A stretch of 64,000 nt of DNA from Bacteroidota bacterium (GCA_021794195.1 JAJYRG010000002.1:1-64000), one strand, 5' to 3'; counted from the stretch's first letter, positions 49,414 to 60,163 are shown. The notes: generated from the sequence alone by a model not told the origin. Program-made: numbers and translations.

Positions 49414-50838
49414 TTATTTTAATACGTTTAATAAATGGAACATACGCTGTCTCATAGCTTGACTGTTCCCATGATAATTATTGATCAATAAACTGAAAGC
49501 TACCTCTTTATTTTGTGTCGAAGTTTGATAGCCTGTATAACCCAATGTGCCGCCTATAGTTCCACTTTTCATTTTCATTTTATTTATATTCGGGAGACTT
49601 TTAGCAAAAACAGGAAACCATTTTTGACTTTTAGCATAATGCATGATCTGGGTCATAGCATTTGTAGTGACCCGGTTTTGTTGTGACAAACCTGAGCCGT
49701 CATATGTTTTAATCTCTTCTTTTGGAATAGAAAGCTTTTGGTGCCAATAATTTTGAACGATTTGGCTTGATTTTTGAATATTTGTTGCTCCGGCTTGTTG
49801 TTTACCTATAGCTATTAATAACGCTTCTCCATATAGATTGATGCTTTTTTTATTAAACCAATATATAATTTCATGTAATGGAGGGGACGTGTGTTTGTGT
49901 AAAAGCTTTTTATCTTGATCTAATGTGGGAGCCTCGACTAAAGGGTTTAGGCTATGAGGTTTTTCCGATACAGAAATGTGGACGTTGTTTAATTTTGTGT
50001 ATAAAGCGTAGGCCGCATCTTGAGCTGGATTAGGTGAGGAGAGTTCAATGGTTTTTTTTAAATCAGAACCATAAGATCCCCGTAGAAAAATGATCGAAGA
50101 ATAAGGCGCAGAGAAACCATAAACATTGTCTCCAGACCCCAAAGATCCGGTCGTAACTTCATTGATGAAAGTAAGATAGTTGAACTGTTTTGCCGGAGGG
50201 ATGAGACGGGCTTCTTCTTTGATTTTTTGGGGAGTAAAATTAATCCCAATTTTATTTTCCCGCCAATTAAGAGAAGATATTCCTGCTCCATAATAATTCC
50301 CTAGATCGCTCCAGTTATACCCACCCGGAGCGTGGTATCCATTGTATAAGCGGTCGTCGCCTATGATTGTGCCTTCTATTTCTTTTATGCCCGCCTGGCG
50401 GATAGCTTGCTCCCAATGCTGAAGCAAGGTGGATTCATCTTCAGCATACCGTTCACTTGCCAAAGTGGGATCTCCCCCGCCCTTTATAATAATGTTTCCA
50501 TGCAATACGCCTTGATCATCTATGTCCCCCGAGTAATATAAAGAGGTAGAAAAAGTAAAGTCAGGGCCTAAAATATCCAAAGCTGTGATAGAAGTGATAA
50601 CTTTTAATGTGGATGCCGTAGGCATTCCTTTTTGCCCGTTGCTTTCAAAAATTACTTCTTTGGTTTTATTGTCTATTACGGTGAAGGCAGCCTGACCGTT
50701 TTGTAAAGAAGCATGATTAGCAAATTTATAATATGCATCTTGTATTTTTTCATGGATATTTTGACCATGAACGGTGCTGATAAACAAAACACAAAAAAAA
50801 GTAAAAAATACTTGACGCAGCATGAAAATATTTTTCAA
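49414..50838 (-). CDS. dacB: D-alanyl-D-alanine carboxypeptidase/endopeptidase (PBP4/DacB family)
   Basis: MPTASTLKVITSITALDILG (SxxK), YDGSGLSQQNRVT, MKSGTIGGTLGYTGY (KSG). Confidence 0.93.
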   Translation of the reverse strand: MKNIFMLRQVFFTFFCVLFISTVHGQNIHEKIQDAYYKFANHASLQNGQAAFTVIDNKTKEVIFESNGQKGMPTASTLKVITSITALDILGPDFTFSTSLYYSGDIDDQGVLHGNIIIKGGGDPTLASERYAEDESTLLQHWEQAIRQAGIKEIEGTIIGDDRLYNGYHAPGGYNWSDLGNYYGAGISSLNWRENKIGINFTPQKIKEEARLIPPAKQFNYLTFINEVTTGSLGSGDNVYGFSAPYSSIIFLRGSYGSDLKKTIELSSPNPAQDAAYALYTKLNNVHISVSEKPHSLNPLVEAPTLDQDKKLLHKHTSPPLHEIIYWFNKKSINLYGEALLIAIGKQQAGATNIQKSSQIVQNYWHQKLSIPKEEIKTYDGSGLSQQNRVTTNAMTQIMHYAKSQKWFPVFAKSLPNINKMKMKSGTIGGTLGYTGYQTSTQNKEVAFSLLINNYHGNSQAMRQRMFHLLNVLK

Positions 50839-51112
50839 AACTTCGGTTGTTTTTAATAATTAAAGAGTAAATATAGTACATTACTTCGACGATATGAACA
50901 TTATTTGGACTAAGATCTACAGGTATACTTAAATCGGGCTTTTAGTGAATTTAGCTTTATGAGGATAGATGATACTTAGCTTTTAACAACTAGCGTCTTT
51001 ATCAGGAAGTTTATACTAAGAGTAGAAATAGTAAAGAGGGTTATTCAAGTTAATTTCTTACCCTAATAACTTCACTTTTCTTACCTTGCATTGATTTTTA
51101 AATGGATTTACT

Positions 51113-52888
51113 ATGAAACATATAGAAAAATTAAATTTAATAAGAGAAAAAATGGATGAAAGGGGGATAGATGCTTATCTTATCCCTTCATCTGATCCTC
51201 ATATCAGTGAATATTTGCCAGATCGCTATAAGTGTGTAGAATGGGTGTCGGGTTTTACTGGTTCGGCCGGAACGTTGGTTATTACACAGAGTTTTGCTGG
51301 ATTATGGACGGACTCCCGTTACTTTGTCCAGGCAGGAGAACAGTTGCAGGGAACGGGATTTGAGTTGGTGCCGCTGAAAAAGCAAGGGGCTTTTGAATAT
51401 GTATCGTGGATAGGAGAACATTTACCAAAAGGATCCGTTGTGTCTTTTGACGGAAAATTGGCCTCGGTACGGGTAGCTCATGTACTTGATACTGAATTGC
51501 AATCAAAAGGCTTCAGAATTGAAGGGAATGTTGATGTTTTAACGGATATTTGGCAAGACAGGCCTGAGCTTCCGACAGAAAAGGCATTTTTATTAACGGT
51601 AGAGGAAGTTGGACAATCGGTTAAAGAAAAGCTGAAACTTGTTCGTAAGCACCTCCGAAATAAAGAGGCAGACATGCATGTTGTGTCTTCTTTAGATGAT
51701 GTTGCATGGATTTTAAATATTCGTGGAAGTGACGTGCCTTGTAATCCGGTTGTTTTATCTTTTTTATGGATTTCGCAAGAATCGGCTACATTATTTATCG
51801 ATCCGATAAAACTCAATTCGGAAGAAATTTTCATACTGGAGCAAGCCGGAGTGAAAATTGAAAATTATACAAAGATATTTCAAGTATTAAAGGCCGTGAA
51901 TAGCGACAAAACCGTGTGGTTAGATCCCCAGCGTACCTGTTATGCTGTTTATAGCGCTTTAATGGATAAGAATATTGTTGAAGAAATGAATCCTTCCACC
52001 TTGTTGAAGTCTGTTAAAAATGACACGGAAATACAGCATGTTCGGAATGTGATGGTAAAAGATGGGGTAGCGTTGACTAAATTTTTTAAATGGTTGGAAG
52101 AAAATGTTGAAAAAAGAGAATTAACAGAAATTTCTATCAGTGAAAAATTAAGGGAAATCCGATCCGATCAAAAAGGCTTTGTGGATATTAGTTTTGATAC
52201 TATAGCTGGGTATTTGGCCCATGGCGCACTTCCGCATTATAAAGCTACCGATAAAAGCAATGCTGTCTTACAATCGAAAGGACTTCTGTTGGTTGATTCG
52301 GGGGGACAATACAGAGATGGTACGACAGATATTACCCGGGTAATATCTTTAGGAGGGATTACAAATGAAGAAAAAAAGGATTATACGTTAGTATTAAAAG
52401 GGATGATTGAAGGATCTACAGCCGTTTATCCGAAAGGGACATGCGGATATCAAATAGATGCACTCACTCGGAAACCTCTTTGGGATGCTTTCCGCAACTA
52501 TGGGCATGGTACCGGACACGGCGTAGGATTTTTCTTAAATGTGCATGAAGGTCCTCAGATTCTTAATCCTTCTAATACCAATATTCCTCTTGAAAAAGGA
52601 ATGATTTCGTCCATAGAGCCGGGACTGTACAGAGAAGGGAAATACGGTATTCGAATTGAAAATTTAGTATTGACAAAAGAATTAGAAAGTAATGGCTTTG
52701 GTGATTTCTATGGTTTTGAAACACTTACGCTTTGCTATATAGATACAGCTTTGGTAGACAAACAATACCTTGAACAAAAACATATAAGCTGGCTCAACAA
52801 TTACAATAAATTGGTTTTTGAAAAGCTTTCTGAAAGTTTAAATCCAGAAGAAGAACAATGGTTGGCAGAAAAAACTAAAGCTATTTAG
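51113..52888 (+). CDS. Aminopeptidase P family (M24) protein
   Basis: LLLVDSGGQYRDGTTDITRVISLG; GHGTGHGVGFFLNVHEGPQ; GMISSIEPGLY. Confidence 0.95.
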   Translation: MKHIEKLNLIREKMDERGIDAYLIPSSDPHISEYLPDRYKCVEWVSGFTGSAGTLVITQSFAGLWTDSRYFVQAGEQLQGTGFELVPLKKQGAFEYVSWIGEHLPKGSVVSFDGKLASVRVAHVLDTELQSKGFRIEGNVDVLTDIWQDRPELPTEKAFLLTVEEVGQSVKEKLKLVRKHLRNKEADMHVVSSLDDVAWILNIRGSDVPCNPVVLSFLWISQESATLFIDPIKLNSEEIFILEQAGVKIENYTKIFQVLKAVNSDKTVWLDPQRTCYAVYSALMDKNIVEEMNPSTLLKSVKNDTEIQHVRNVMVKDGVALTKFFKWLEENVEKRELTEISISEKLREIRSDQKGFVDISFDTIAGYLAHGALPHYKATDKSNAVLQSKGLLLVDSGGQYRDGTTDITRVISLGGITNEEKKDYTLVLKGMIEGSTAVYPKGTCGYQIDALTRKPLWDAFRNYGHGTGHGVGFFLNVHEGPQILNPSNTNIPLEKGMISSIEPGLYREGKYGIRIENLVLTKELESNGFGDFYGFETLTLCYIDTALVDKQYLEQKHISWLNNYNKLVFEKLSESLNPEEEQWLAEKTKAI

Positions 52889-52897
52889 CTTGATTAT

Positions 52898-52942
52898 AAT
52901 TCTCGAAAAAGGAAAAATAATATACTTCCTTTTTCGAGAATT
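52898..52942. terminator. Bidirectional terminator between convergent genes (17-bp perfect inverted repeat)
   Basis: AATTCTCGAAAAAGGAA - aaataatatac - TTCCTTTTTCGAGAATT. Confidence 0.88.
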
Positions 52943-52949
52943 GTAAATG

Positions 52950-53885
52950 TTATAAATTATCGACTATCTCTTCCATCATCTCTTTAGTAGAGATGAGTCC
53001 ACCTCCCGACAAATACCATACTGCGGGATCTAAATAAATAATTTTATCGTTTTTTGCGGCTTTCGTTTGCTTGATCAAAGGATTTTCTATTTCATCTCGA
53101 TTACTGGCCTTCTGGTTGACCACTTTGTTTCTGTCGATGATAAAAATATAATCCGGATCGGCATTTAAAATAAACTCATTAGACACTACTTGACCATGCG
53201 TGGATACTTCTAAATCTTTTACAGAAGGAGCTATATGCATGACATCGTGGATAAATCCGAATCTTGAGTTTTTGCCATAAGCACTGAAGCGGGTGTTGTT
53301 ATACAGCAAAATTAAAGCTTCTTTATCCGTGTCTTTTGTTTTTTCCTGAGCTTCTGCTATCTTTTTTTCGATATCTTCTATTTTCTCTTGTGCTTCTTCA
53401 TCTTTATTGAAAATCTGTGCCAATGTCGTTGCGTTCTTTTTGAATGAGCCCATATAATCTTTCGCATCTACTTCTAAAAATAAAGTAGGGGCGATTTTAT
53501 TCATTTCATCATAGTATTTTTCTAATCTTCCGGAGATGATAATCAGATCAGGGTTTAAAGCGTTTACTTTTTCGAAGTTGGCTTCTGCCAATGAACCTAC
53601 ATCTGTTACATCCGGGTCATTTTTATAACTGTCTAAATAATCCGGCAAAGCTCTTTTAGGTATCCCCACTACTTCTTCATTTATTCCTAATTCGTGTAGT
53701 GTCTCCAAACTTCCCAAGTCAAATACGACAATTTTTTTTGGGTTTTCTACGACTTCTATACTTCCTAATTTATGCTCGATTGTGTGCGACTCTCTCTCAT
53801 CAGAAGATGTGTCGCTTGAACTGTTGTTGCAGGCTGTGAAAAAAATAAAACAAGCCAGGCTTAAGGTTATATGTAATTTATTCAT
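52950..53885 (-). CDS. Siderophore ABC transporter substrate-binding lipoprotein
   Basis: Lipobox FFTAC; VENPKKIVVFDLGSLETLHELGINEEVVGIPK; NALNPDLIIISGR. Confidence 0.9.
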   Translation of the reverse strand: MNKLHITLSLACFIFFTACNNSSSDTSSDERESHTIEHKLGSIEVVENPKKIVVFDLGSLETLHELGINEEVVGIPKRALPDYLDSYKNDPDVTDVGSLAEANFEKVNALNPDLIIISGRLEKYYDEMNKIAPTLFLEVDAKDYMGSFKKNATTLAQIFNKDEEAQEKIEDIEKKIAEAQEKTKDTDKEALILLYNNTRFSAYGKNSRFGFIHDVMHIAPSVKDLEVSTHGQVVSNEFILNADPDYIFIIDRNKVVNQKASNRDEIENPLIKQTKAAKNDKIIYLDPAVWYLSGGGLISTKEMMEEIVDNL

Positions 53886-53896
53886 GATGTGTTTGT

Positions 53897-54658
53897 TTAG
53901 TTATTAAAATAGTTGCATATTTTCTTTTTGTTGTGTTCGATAATATCAAATTCTATCCCAAAGATTTCTTTGAGCTTATTTTTAGTAATAAACTCGTGCG
54001 TGGGCAAATGGTATTTTATTTTAGCGTCCTTCATAGCGATGATGTAATCCGCGAAATGGGAAGCAAAATTGATTTCGTGTATGACAATAACTATTGTTTT
54101 GCCTAACTCATCCACCATTTTCCGTAGTGTTTTCATCATTTGAATAGAATGTTTTAAATCCAAGTTGTTTAAGGGTTCGTCCAATAAAATGAATTCTGTG
54201 TCTTGTGCAATGACCATAGCTAAGAATGCACGCTGTCTTTGCCCTCCGCTTAATTCATCTATGTAAGCGTGTTCATATTCGGATAATTCGGAAAAATCAA
54301 TGGCACGATCTATAATTTCATTATCTGCTTTTGTGAGCCGTCCTTGCGAGTAAGGAAATCTGCCAAAAGCAACTAATTCTCTCACCGTGAGCTTCATGTC
54401 TATTTGATTTGCTTGTCGCAGGATAGAAAGTCTTTTTGCCAGCTCATTGTTTTTATATTTACTTAGCTCTTTTTCATAAATGCTAACTTTTCCTCCGTCT
54501 TTTTGTATCAAACGGCTTATGATAGAGAGCAAAGTACTTTTGCCAGCCCCATTCGTGCCAATTAAAGCGGTGATTTTTCCTTTATGGATTTTAGCGCTGA
54601 TATCTTTTAAGATGACGCGTTCTCCATAGCTTTTTTTTATATTTTCAAAAGAGATCAT
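53897..54658 (-). CDS. Iron-siderophore ABC transporter ATP-binding protein
   Basis: GTNGAGKSTLLSIISRL, LSGGQRQRAFLAMVIAQDTEFILLDEPLNNLD. Confidence 0.93.
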   Translation of the reverse strand: MISFENIKKSYGERVILKDISAKIHKGKITALIGTNGAGKSTLLSIISRLIQKDGGKVSIYEKELSKYKNNELAKRLSILRQANQIDMKLTVRELVAFGRFPYSQGRLTKADNEIIDRAIDFSELSEYEHAYIDELSGGQRQRAFLAMVIAQDTEFILLDEPLNNLDLKHSIQMMKTLRKMVDELGKTIVIVIHEINFASHFADYIIAMKDAKIKYHLPTHEFITKNKLKEIFGIEFDIIEHNKKKICNYFNN

Positions 54659-55602
54659 AAACTCCTTCTTGTTTTAATAATGAGGTAAATAAAATATATA
54701 CCGCCGATAAAGTTGATGATTACACTTACTGCCGTAGAAAAATTAAAAACATGTTCTACTAGAAATTGCCCCACAATAACAGTGATGCAAGAGATGACAC
54801 AGCAAGCAAACAGTAAATACTTATGCTTATAGCTTTTCAGGATTTGATAGGTGATGTTCGTCACGAGTATTCCTAAAAAAGTGATAGGTCCTACGAGGGC
54901 GGTAGATACCGAAACCATCACTGAAATCAAAACCATGTATATCTGTACAAGTTTGTAATAATTCAAACCCAAATTTATCGCGTGCTCTCTGCCGAGTGCG
55001 ATGACGTCTAAATACTTGATATACCGTGCGCCAATAAGAAAAGTCAATCCAAGAGTGATGCCCGCCACCAGTAACAGATCCGTATTCATTTTGTTAAATG
55101 AAGCGAATAAATGGGATTCGATAATGCTAAATTCATTCGGATCAATGATAACTTGCATAAATTTTCCAGCGGTTTCAAACAAAGTACCCAATATCAATCC
55201 AATCAATAACAAGTGATATATGTTGTTTCTGCCTCGTTTAAATAAAAGGATATACATAAACATCGAAAATACCATCATTCCCAGTATTGAAATGAAGAAA
55301 TTGGATGTGTGGGAAACTACTTGAAAGGTTTTATCGCCGTAAATAAAGACAATAATAGTTTGCAATAAAATGAAGACAGATTCATACCCCATGATAGAGG
55401 GGGTTAGTATCTTGTTTTGAGTCAATGTCTGGAATATCAAAGATGAATAGGCGATACTGCTGGCGACGATAATCATGGTGCCTAGACGGATGAACCGTTT
55501 GGGAATGACATAAGATAAATTGACTCCTGTATCGTAGGTCATAAATGCTACAGCCGACAATAAGAAAACGATAAGTGCTATATATATTTTTTTTCTCTCC
55601 AT
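54655..55602 (-). CDS. FecCD-type iron-siderophore permease
   Basis: Multi-TM; NKILTPSIMGYES, ALGREHAINLGLN, TALVGPITFLGILVTN. Confidence 0.9.
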   Translation of the reverse strand: MERKKIYIALIVFLLSAVAFMTYDTGVNLSYVIPKRFIRLGTMIIVASSIAYSSLIFQTLTQNKILTPSIMGYESVFILLQTIIVFIYGDKTFQVVSHTSNFFISILGMMVFSMFMYILLFKRGRNNIYHLLLIGLILGTLFETAGKFMQVIIDPNEFSIIESHLFASFNKMNTDLLLVAGITLGLTFLIGARYIKYLDVIALGREHAINLGLNYYKLVQIYMVLISVMVSVSTALVGPITFLGILVTNITYQILKSYKHKYLLFACCVISCITVIVGQFLVEHVFNFSTAVSVIINFIGGIYFIYLIIKTRRSL

Positions 55603-56546
55603 TATTTATTGATTCGCATAAGTAATAAAAAGAAAATAAGCCCGCCCAGCATGCCGACCATTAATCCTATAGGAATTTCATAAGGAGCTATAATGATACG
55701 TCCCAATATATCTGACACCACTAAAAAAACAGCGCCAAACCAAGCTGTCAAAGGAAGTACCTTTTTAAGATTATCTCCTTTGTATATACGCACTACATTG
55801 GGGACGATAAGTCCCAGAAAAGGAATGGTACCCACAGTTACTACCGTTACACTTACTGTTAAAGACACACAAAGGAGGCCTAAAAACATGTAGGTGTTGT
55901 AGTTTAATCCCAGGTTTTTCGAAAAATTTTCACCCATTCCAATGAGTGTAAATTGATTGGCAAGGATGTAAGTGACAATAACTACAGGAAAGATCAAGTA
56001 AATGGTTTCATACTGTCCTTGCAACACGCCCGAGAAATCGCCTATTAACCAACCTTCGACATTTTGAACAATATTGTATTTAATAGCAAAGAATGTAGCA
56101 ATAGCACTTAATATACTACCAAACATAATTCCTATAAGTGGAATAAGAATTACATTTTTTATTTTTAAACGTTTGATGAGTAAGATAAAAGCGACTCCTG
56201 CAGCGAAACAAAAAAGAAGAGACAAGAGTATTTTTTGAATCAAGCCCAAGTGCGGAAACCACAATAAACCCACTAATATCCCCAGTTTCGCGGCATCCAA
56301 AGACCCCGCAGTGGTTGGCGAAACAAACTTATTTTGTGCAATTTGCTGCATTATAAATCCTGCAACTGCTATACCGGCTCCGGAAAGAAGCAAAGCTAAT
56401 GTTCGAGGTATTCGGCTCACCGTAAAAACTAAAAATTGAATTTCGTCCATCCCGAAAACCCGGGAAGGAGCAATAGCCTGATTCCCTACGAAAAGGGAGA
56501 TAAACGAAACAATTAAAAGTATTAAAACCAGAAATAATACCCGCAT
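55602..56546 (-). CDS. FecCD-type iron-siderophore permease
   Basis: SRIPRTLALLLSGAGIAVAGFIMQQIAQNKFVSPTTAGS; GTIPFLGLIVPNVVR. Confidence 0.92.
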   Translation of the reverse strand: MRVLFLVLILLIVSFISLFVGNQAIAPSRVFGMDEIQFLVFTVSRIPRTLALLLSGAGIAVAGFIMQQIAQNKFVSPTTAGSLDAAKLGILVGLLWFPHLGLIQKILLSLLFCFAAGVAFILLIKRLKIKNVILIPLIGIMFGSILSAIATFFAIKYNIVQNVEGWLIGDFSGVLQGQYETIYLIFPVVIVTYILANQFTLIGMGENFSKNLGLNYNTYMFLGLLCVSLTVSVTVVTVGTIPFLGLIVPNVVRIYKGDNLKKVLPLTAWFGAVFLVVSDILGRIIIAPYEIPIGLMVGMLGGLIFFLLLMRINK

Positions 56547-56549
56547 GTA

Positions 56550-56566
56550 TTTAGACTAAATCTAAA
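56550..56566. promoter_or_regulatory. Palindromic putative iron-regulator operator upstream of siderophore operon
   Basis: TTTAGA-CTAAA-TCTAAA immediately 5' of the permease start codon. Confidence 0.5.
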
Positions 56567-56574
56567 CAAAGGTA
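56567..56574 (-). promoter_or_regulatory. Putative Bacteroidota -7 element TACCTTTG for siderophore operon
   Basis: Minus strand TACCTTTG fits TAnnTTTG and abuts the palindrome. Confidence 0.55.
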
Positions 56575-56654
56575 GGCAAAACAAGTATTATACATAAATT
56601 TTTTATAAAATTTTGAAATTTAGTGGACTTTTGCTCTTCTTTTTTGCAGGGGAA

Positions 56655-57230
56655 CTACTTGTTATCTGTTTGTGAACGAGCAAGAAGTAGATTTTTTAAA
56701 GCGGTCAGGCCGTTTTGAAAACGTTCTTCTTTTAAGCCCGACACTTTTATGTAATTGGCTTTTAACAGCGTTAATTCTTTCTCCCAAACTTCCATAAAAT
56801 GGGCTCTTTCGTTTGGGAAATCCCTAAGGGGATCATCTTCCCAAGGAAGATCTATGTCCATTAATAAGTATCCCTTATAAGGCCGATGTTTGATTTCTTT
56901 CAAGATATATTCGGGCGTGTGATCAAATAGATGATCGCACCAGATTTTCACATTTAATACAGTGGTATCGCAAATTAGAATTTCATTTCTTGCAAAAGGT
57001 GTAAGGGCGTCCTCTACAGCGATTTGCCCATAAAACATATTGACTTCATCTTGAAGAGTGTAACTCCGATTTAATTCTGCACAATAATATCTTGCATATT
57101 CAGGAACAGCTATTGTCTTCAGTTCTTTTGATAAGAATTGAGCCATAGCGGATTTTCCAGTAGATTCGGGGCCTACAATAGCTATTTTATTCAAAGGTTT
57201 ATTTTTCACCATATGCCAAATCTCCTGCAT
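56655..57230 (-). CDS. NadR-like AAA ATPase / nicotinamide riboside kinase-type protein
   Basis: KIAIVGPESTGKSAMAQFLSKELKTIAVPEYARYY; CDTTVLNVKIWCDHLF. Confidence 0.82.
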   Translation of the reverse strand: MQEIWHMVKNKPLNKIAIVGPESTGKSAMAQFLSKELKTIAVPEYARYYCAELNRSYTLQDEVNMFYGQIAVEDALTPFARNEILICDTTVLNVKIWCDHLFDHTPEYILKEIKHRPYKGYLLMDIDLPWEDDPLRDFPNERAHFMEVWEKELTLLKANYIKVSGLKEERFQNGLTALKNLLLARSQTDNK

Positions 57231-57840
57231 CTCCTAACCCAGGGACTATATATGATTTTGTGGTCATTTCATCGTCTACATCAGCGACCCATATTTTAGC
57301 TCGGGGTATCGAAGCTTTCACATGTTGTATGCCTTCTTCTGCTGCAATAATGCTTGCGATATGTAGTTCTTTGATGTCGTATTGTTTTAAGAGCTCCTTA
57401 CAGGTTAAGACCATACTTTTTCCTGTAGCCAGCATAGCGTCTATAACGATCACTATTTTTCCATTTAATTCGGGTGTGATACTATATTTATTCAACATTT
57501 CCATCTTACCACTTTTTTTTGTGTGGCGGAATGATCCGAAAAATCCAGAATCAGCATGATCAAAAATATTTAAGAACCCTTGATGAAAAGGAACCCCGGC
57601 GCGAAGTAATGTAATTAATGCCGGCTGTTCTTTTAATAAATGAGTGTCCACAGTGCCTAAAGGAGTCTGCACTTGTTTATGGCTATATTCGAAACTTTTA
57701 CTGATTTCATAAGCTATTATTTCTCCTAAGCGTTCTAAATTCTTTCGGAAACGCAAGCGATCTTTTTGAATAGAGACGTCTCTCAACTCTGCTAAAAAGT
57801 TGTTTGCGATACTGTTTTTTTCTGTGAATATAGTTACCAT
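57199..57840 (-). CDS. upp: Uracil phosphoribosyltransferase-like protein
   Basis: ITLLRAGVPFHQGFLNIFDHADSGFFG; IVIVIDAMLATGKSMVLTCKEL; VPGLGDAGDLAYGE. Confidence 0.88.
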   Translation of the reverse strand: MVTIFTEKNSIANNFLAELRDVSIQKDRLRFRKNLERLGEIIAYEISKSFEYSHKQVQTPLGTVDTHLLKEQPALITLLRAGVPFHQGFLNIFDHADSGFFGSFRHTKKSGKMEMLNKYSITPELNGKIVIVIDAMLATGKSMVLTCKELLKQYDIKELHIASIIAAEEGIQHVKASIPRAKIWVADVDDEMTTKSYIVPGLGDAGDLAYGEK

Positions 57841-58005
57841 AGTTGAATGCTTTCTCTTCCAAAATAAGAAAAATTATGAGAGTAAAGGAAAATTGGTTTC
57901 TGTTTTTTTATAAAACAATAAAGTCGGTAAATTGAAAAGATGAGAATTTATTGAAACATCATATAAGATAAAAATGATAGCTTTGTAAGAATAGGAAGGA
58001 TTTGC

Positions 58006-60036
58006 ATGAAATTTCAATTAACATCAGAATTTAAACCCACAGGGGATCAGCCAAGTGCAATTAGGAAACTGGTAAAAGGAGTAAAGGAGGGAGAGCTACA
58101 TCAAAACTTATTGGGTGTGACAGGCTCAGGAAAAACATTCACGATTGCTAATGTTATCGAGCAAACAGAGCGGCCGACTTTGGTGCTCAGCCATAATAAG
58201 ACCTTGGCTGCACAGCTTTATGGGGAGTTTAAACATTTTTTTCCAAACAACTCTGTGCAATATTTTGTTTCTTATTATGATTATTACCAACCTGAGGCGT
58301 TTATTGCTTCTACGAACACGTATATAGAAAAAGATTTAGCCATCAATGATGAAATTGAAAAATTAAGGTTGGCCACTACCTCTGCTTTGATGTCTGGAAG
58401 GCGGGATGTAATTGTTGTATCTTCTGTTTCATGTATTTATGGAATGGGAAACCCGGAAGATTTTTCTCGATCTATATTTCGTTTTGCGGTGGGTACGGTT
58501 ATCAGTAGAAATGCTTTTTTACATCGTTTGGTTGAAATTTTATATTCCCGGACTACTACAGACTTCAAACGAGGTACATTTAGGGTGAAAGGGGATACGG
58601 TAGATGTGTACCCAGCCTACTTGGATTATGCTTATCGGGTGACTTTTTTTGGGGATGAAATCGATGAAATGAGTATCGTTGATCCGCTCTCGGGAATGAC
58701 TATAGAAAAAATGGAGGACATAGCTTTATTTCCAGCTAATCTTTTTGTTACGCCCAAGGATAAGTTTTTGGAATCTATTTATGCGATCCAAGATGAATTA
58801 GTCCAGCGAAAAGCCCAATTGGAAGCAGAAGGGAGAATGCTCGAGGCAAAGAGATTGGAAGAACGCGTAAATTATGACTTGGAAATGATGAGAGAGTTGG
58901 GGTATTGTTCGGGTATTGAGAATTACTCTCGTTTTTTTGACGGGCGTAAACCCGGTATGCGTCCTTTCTGTTTATTAGATTATTTTCCTGAGGACTATTT
59001 GTTGGTCATTGACGAAAGTCATGTTACTCTTCCACAATTGCGGGCGATGTACGGAGGGGATAGATCACGAAAAATATCGTTGGTTGAAAACGGGTTTCGT
59101 TTACCGGCAGCTTTGGACAACCGGCCTTTAAACTTTGATGAATTTGAATCGTTGGCAAACCAAACCATATATGTTTCTGCTACACCGGGAGATTATGAAT
59201 TGCAACAAACGGAAGGGGAGATAGTTGAGCAGGTGATTCGTCCCACAGGGTTGTTAGATCCATCCATTGAAGTCCGGCCTGCAATGAGTCAAGTCGACGA
59301 TTTGTTGGATGAGGTTGAAAAAACCGTCCAAAAAAATGGAAGGGTGTTAGTGACTACACTTACCAAACGTATGGCGGAAGAATTGACAAAGTATATGAGC
59401 AGACTCAATATAAAAGTACGCTATATACACTCGGAAATTAAGACTCTCGAACGGGTGGAGATATTACGCGGACTCCGTCTGGGGGAATTTGATGTATTGG
59501 TAGGTGTAAACTTATTGAGGGAAGGGCTGGATCTGCCGGAAGTCACCCTAGTAGCTATATTGGATGCAGACAAAGAAGGGTTTCTGCGTTCAGAGCGTTC
59601 TTTAATTCAAACTATAGGGAGAGCGGCAAGAAACAGTGAGGGACATGTTATCATGTATGCAGATAAAGAGACTGAAAGCATGAGGAAAACCTTGGAAGAG
59701 ACGAACCGCCGTCGGCAAAAACAAATGGACTACAATGCTGAACATGGCATTACCCCACGAACAGTCGGAAAGAGTAAAGAAGAGATTATAGATCAGACTT
59801 CGGTAGCAGATTATCAAGTAAAAAATGCCCAAGCCTATGTCGGACCTGAATCAACAAATCTAGTAGCTGCAGATCCGATTATCCAGTATATGAGTGAAAA
59901 GGATTTAAAACAGTCTATTCAAGATGCCAAGAAAAAAATGGAAAAAGCATCTGAAGATTTGAATTTTTTAGAAGCAGCGAAGTATAGAGATGAAATGTTT
60001 GCATTAGAGAAGGTTTTAACAGAAAAAAGTAAGTGA
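58006..60036 (+). CDS. uvrB: Excinuclease ABC subunit B
   Basis: FKPTGDQPSAIRKLVKGV, GVTGSGKTFTIANVI, YYDYYQPEAFI, LREGLDLPEVTLVAILDADKEGFLRSERSLIQTIGRAARN. Confidence 0.98.
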   Translation: MKFQLTSEFKPTGDQPSAIRKLVKGVKEGELHQNLLGVTGSGKTFTIANVIEQTERPTLVLSHNKTLAAQLYGEFKHFFPNNSVQYFVSYYDYYQPEAFIASTNTYIEKDLAINDEIEKLRLATTSALMSGRRDVIVVSSVSCIYGMGNPEDFSRSIFRFAVGTVISRNAFLHRLVEILYSRTTTDFKRGTFRVKGDTVDVYPAYLDYAYRVTFFGDEIDEMSIVDPLSGMTIEKMEDIALFPANLFVTPKDKFLESIYAIQDELVQRKAQLEAEGRMLEAKRLEERVNYDLEMMRELGYCSGIENYSRFFDGRKPGMRPFCLLDYFPEDYLLVIDESHVTLPQLRAMYGGDRSRKISLVENGFRLPAALDNRPLNFDEFESLANQTIYVSATPGDYELQQTEGEIVEQVIRPTGLLDPSIEVRPAMSQVDDLLDEVEKTVQKNGRVLVTTLTKRMAEELTKYMSRLNIKVRYIHSEIKTLERVEILRGLRLGEFDVLVGVNLLREGLDLPEVTLVAILDADKEGFLRSERSLIQTIGRAARNSEGHVIMYADKETESMRKTLEETNRRRQKQMDYNAEHGITPRTVGKSKEEIIDQTSVADYQVKNAQAYVGPESTNLVAADPIIQYMSEKDLKQSIQDAKKKMEKASEDLNFLEAAKYRDEMFALEKVLTEKSK

Positions 60037-60163
60037 AGCAAAGCGTGAAAGCACACTATTGGGAAAAAACTGTTTTTTGTGATTTATTTAAACTCTCAAG
60101 CTCCTTCATTATCTTTGTAATTTAATATTACAAACCTTTATTGAGATTATTATTATTAATAAC

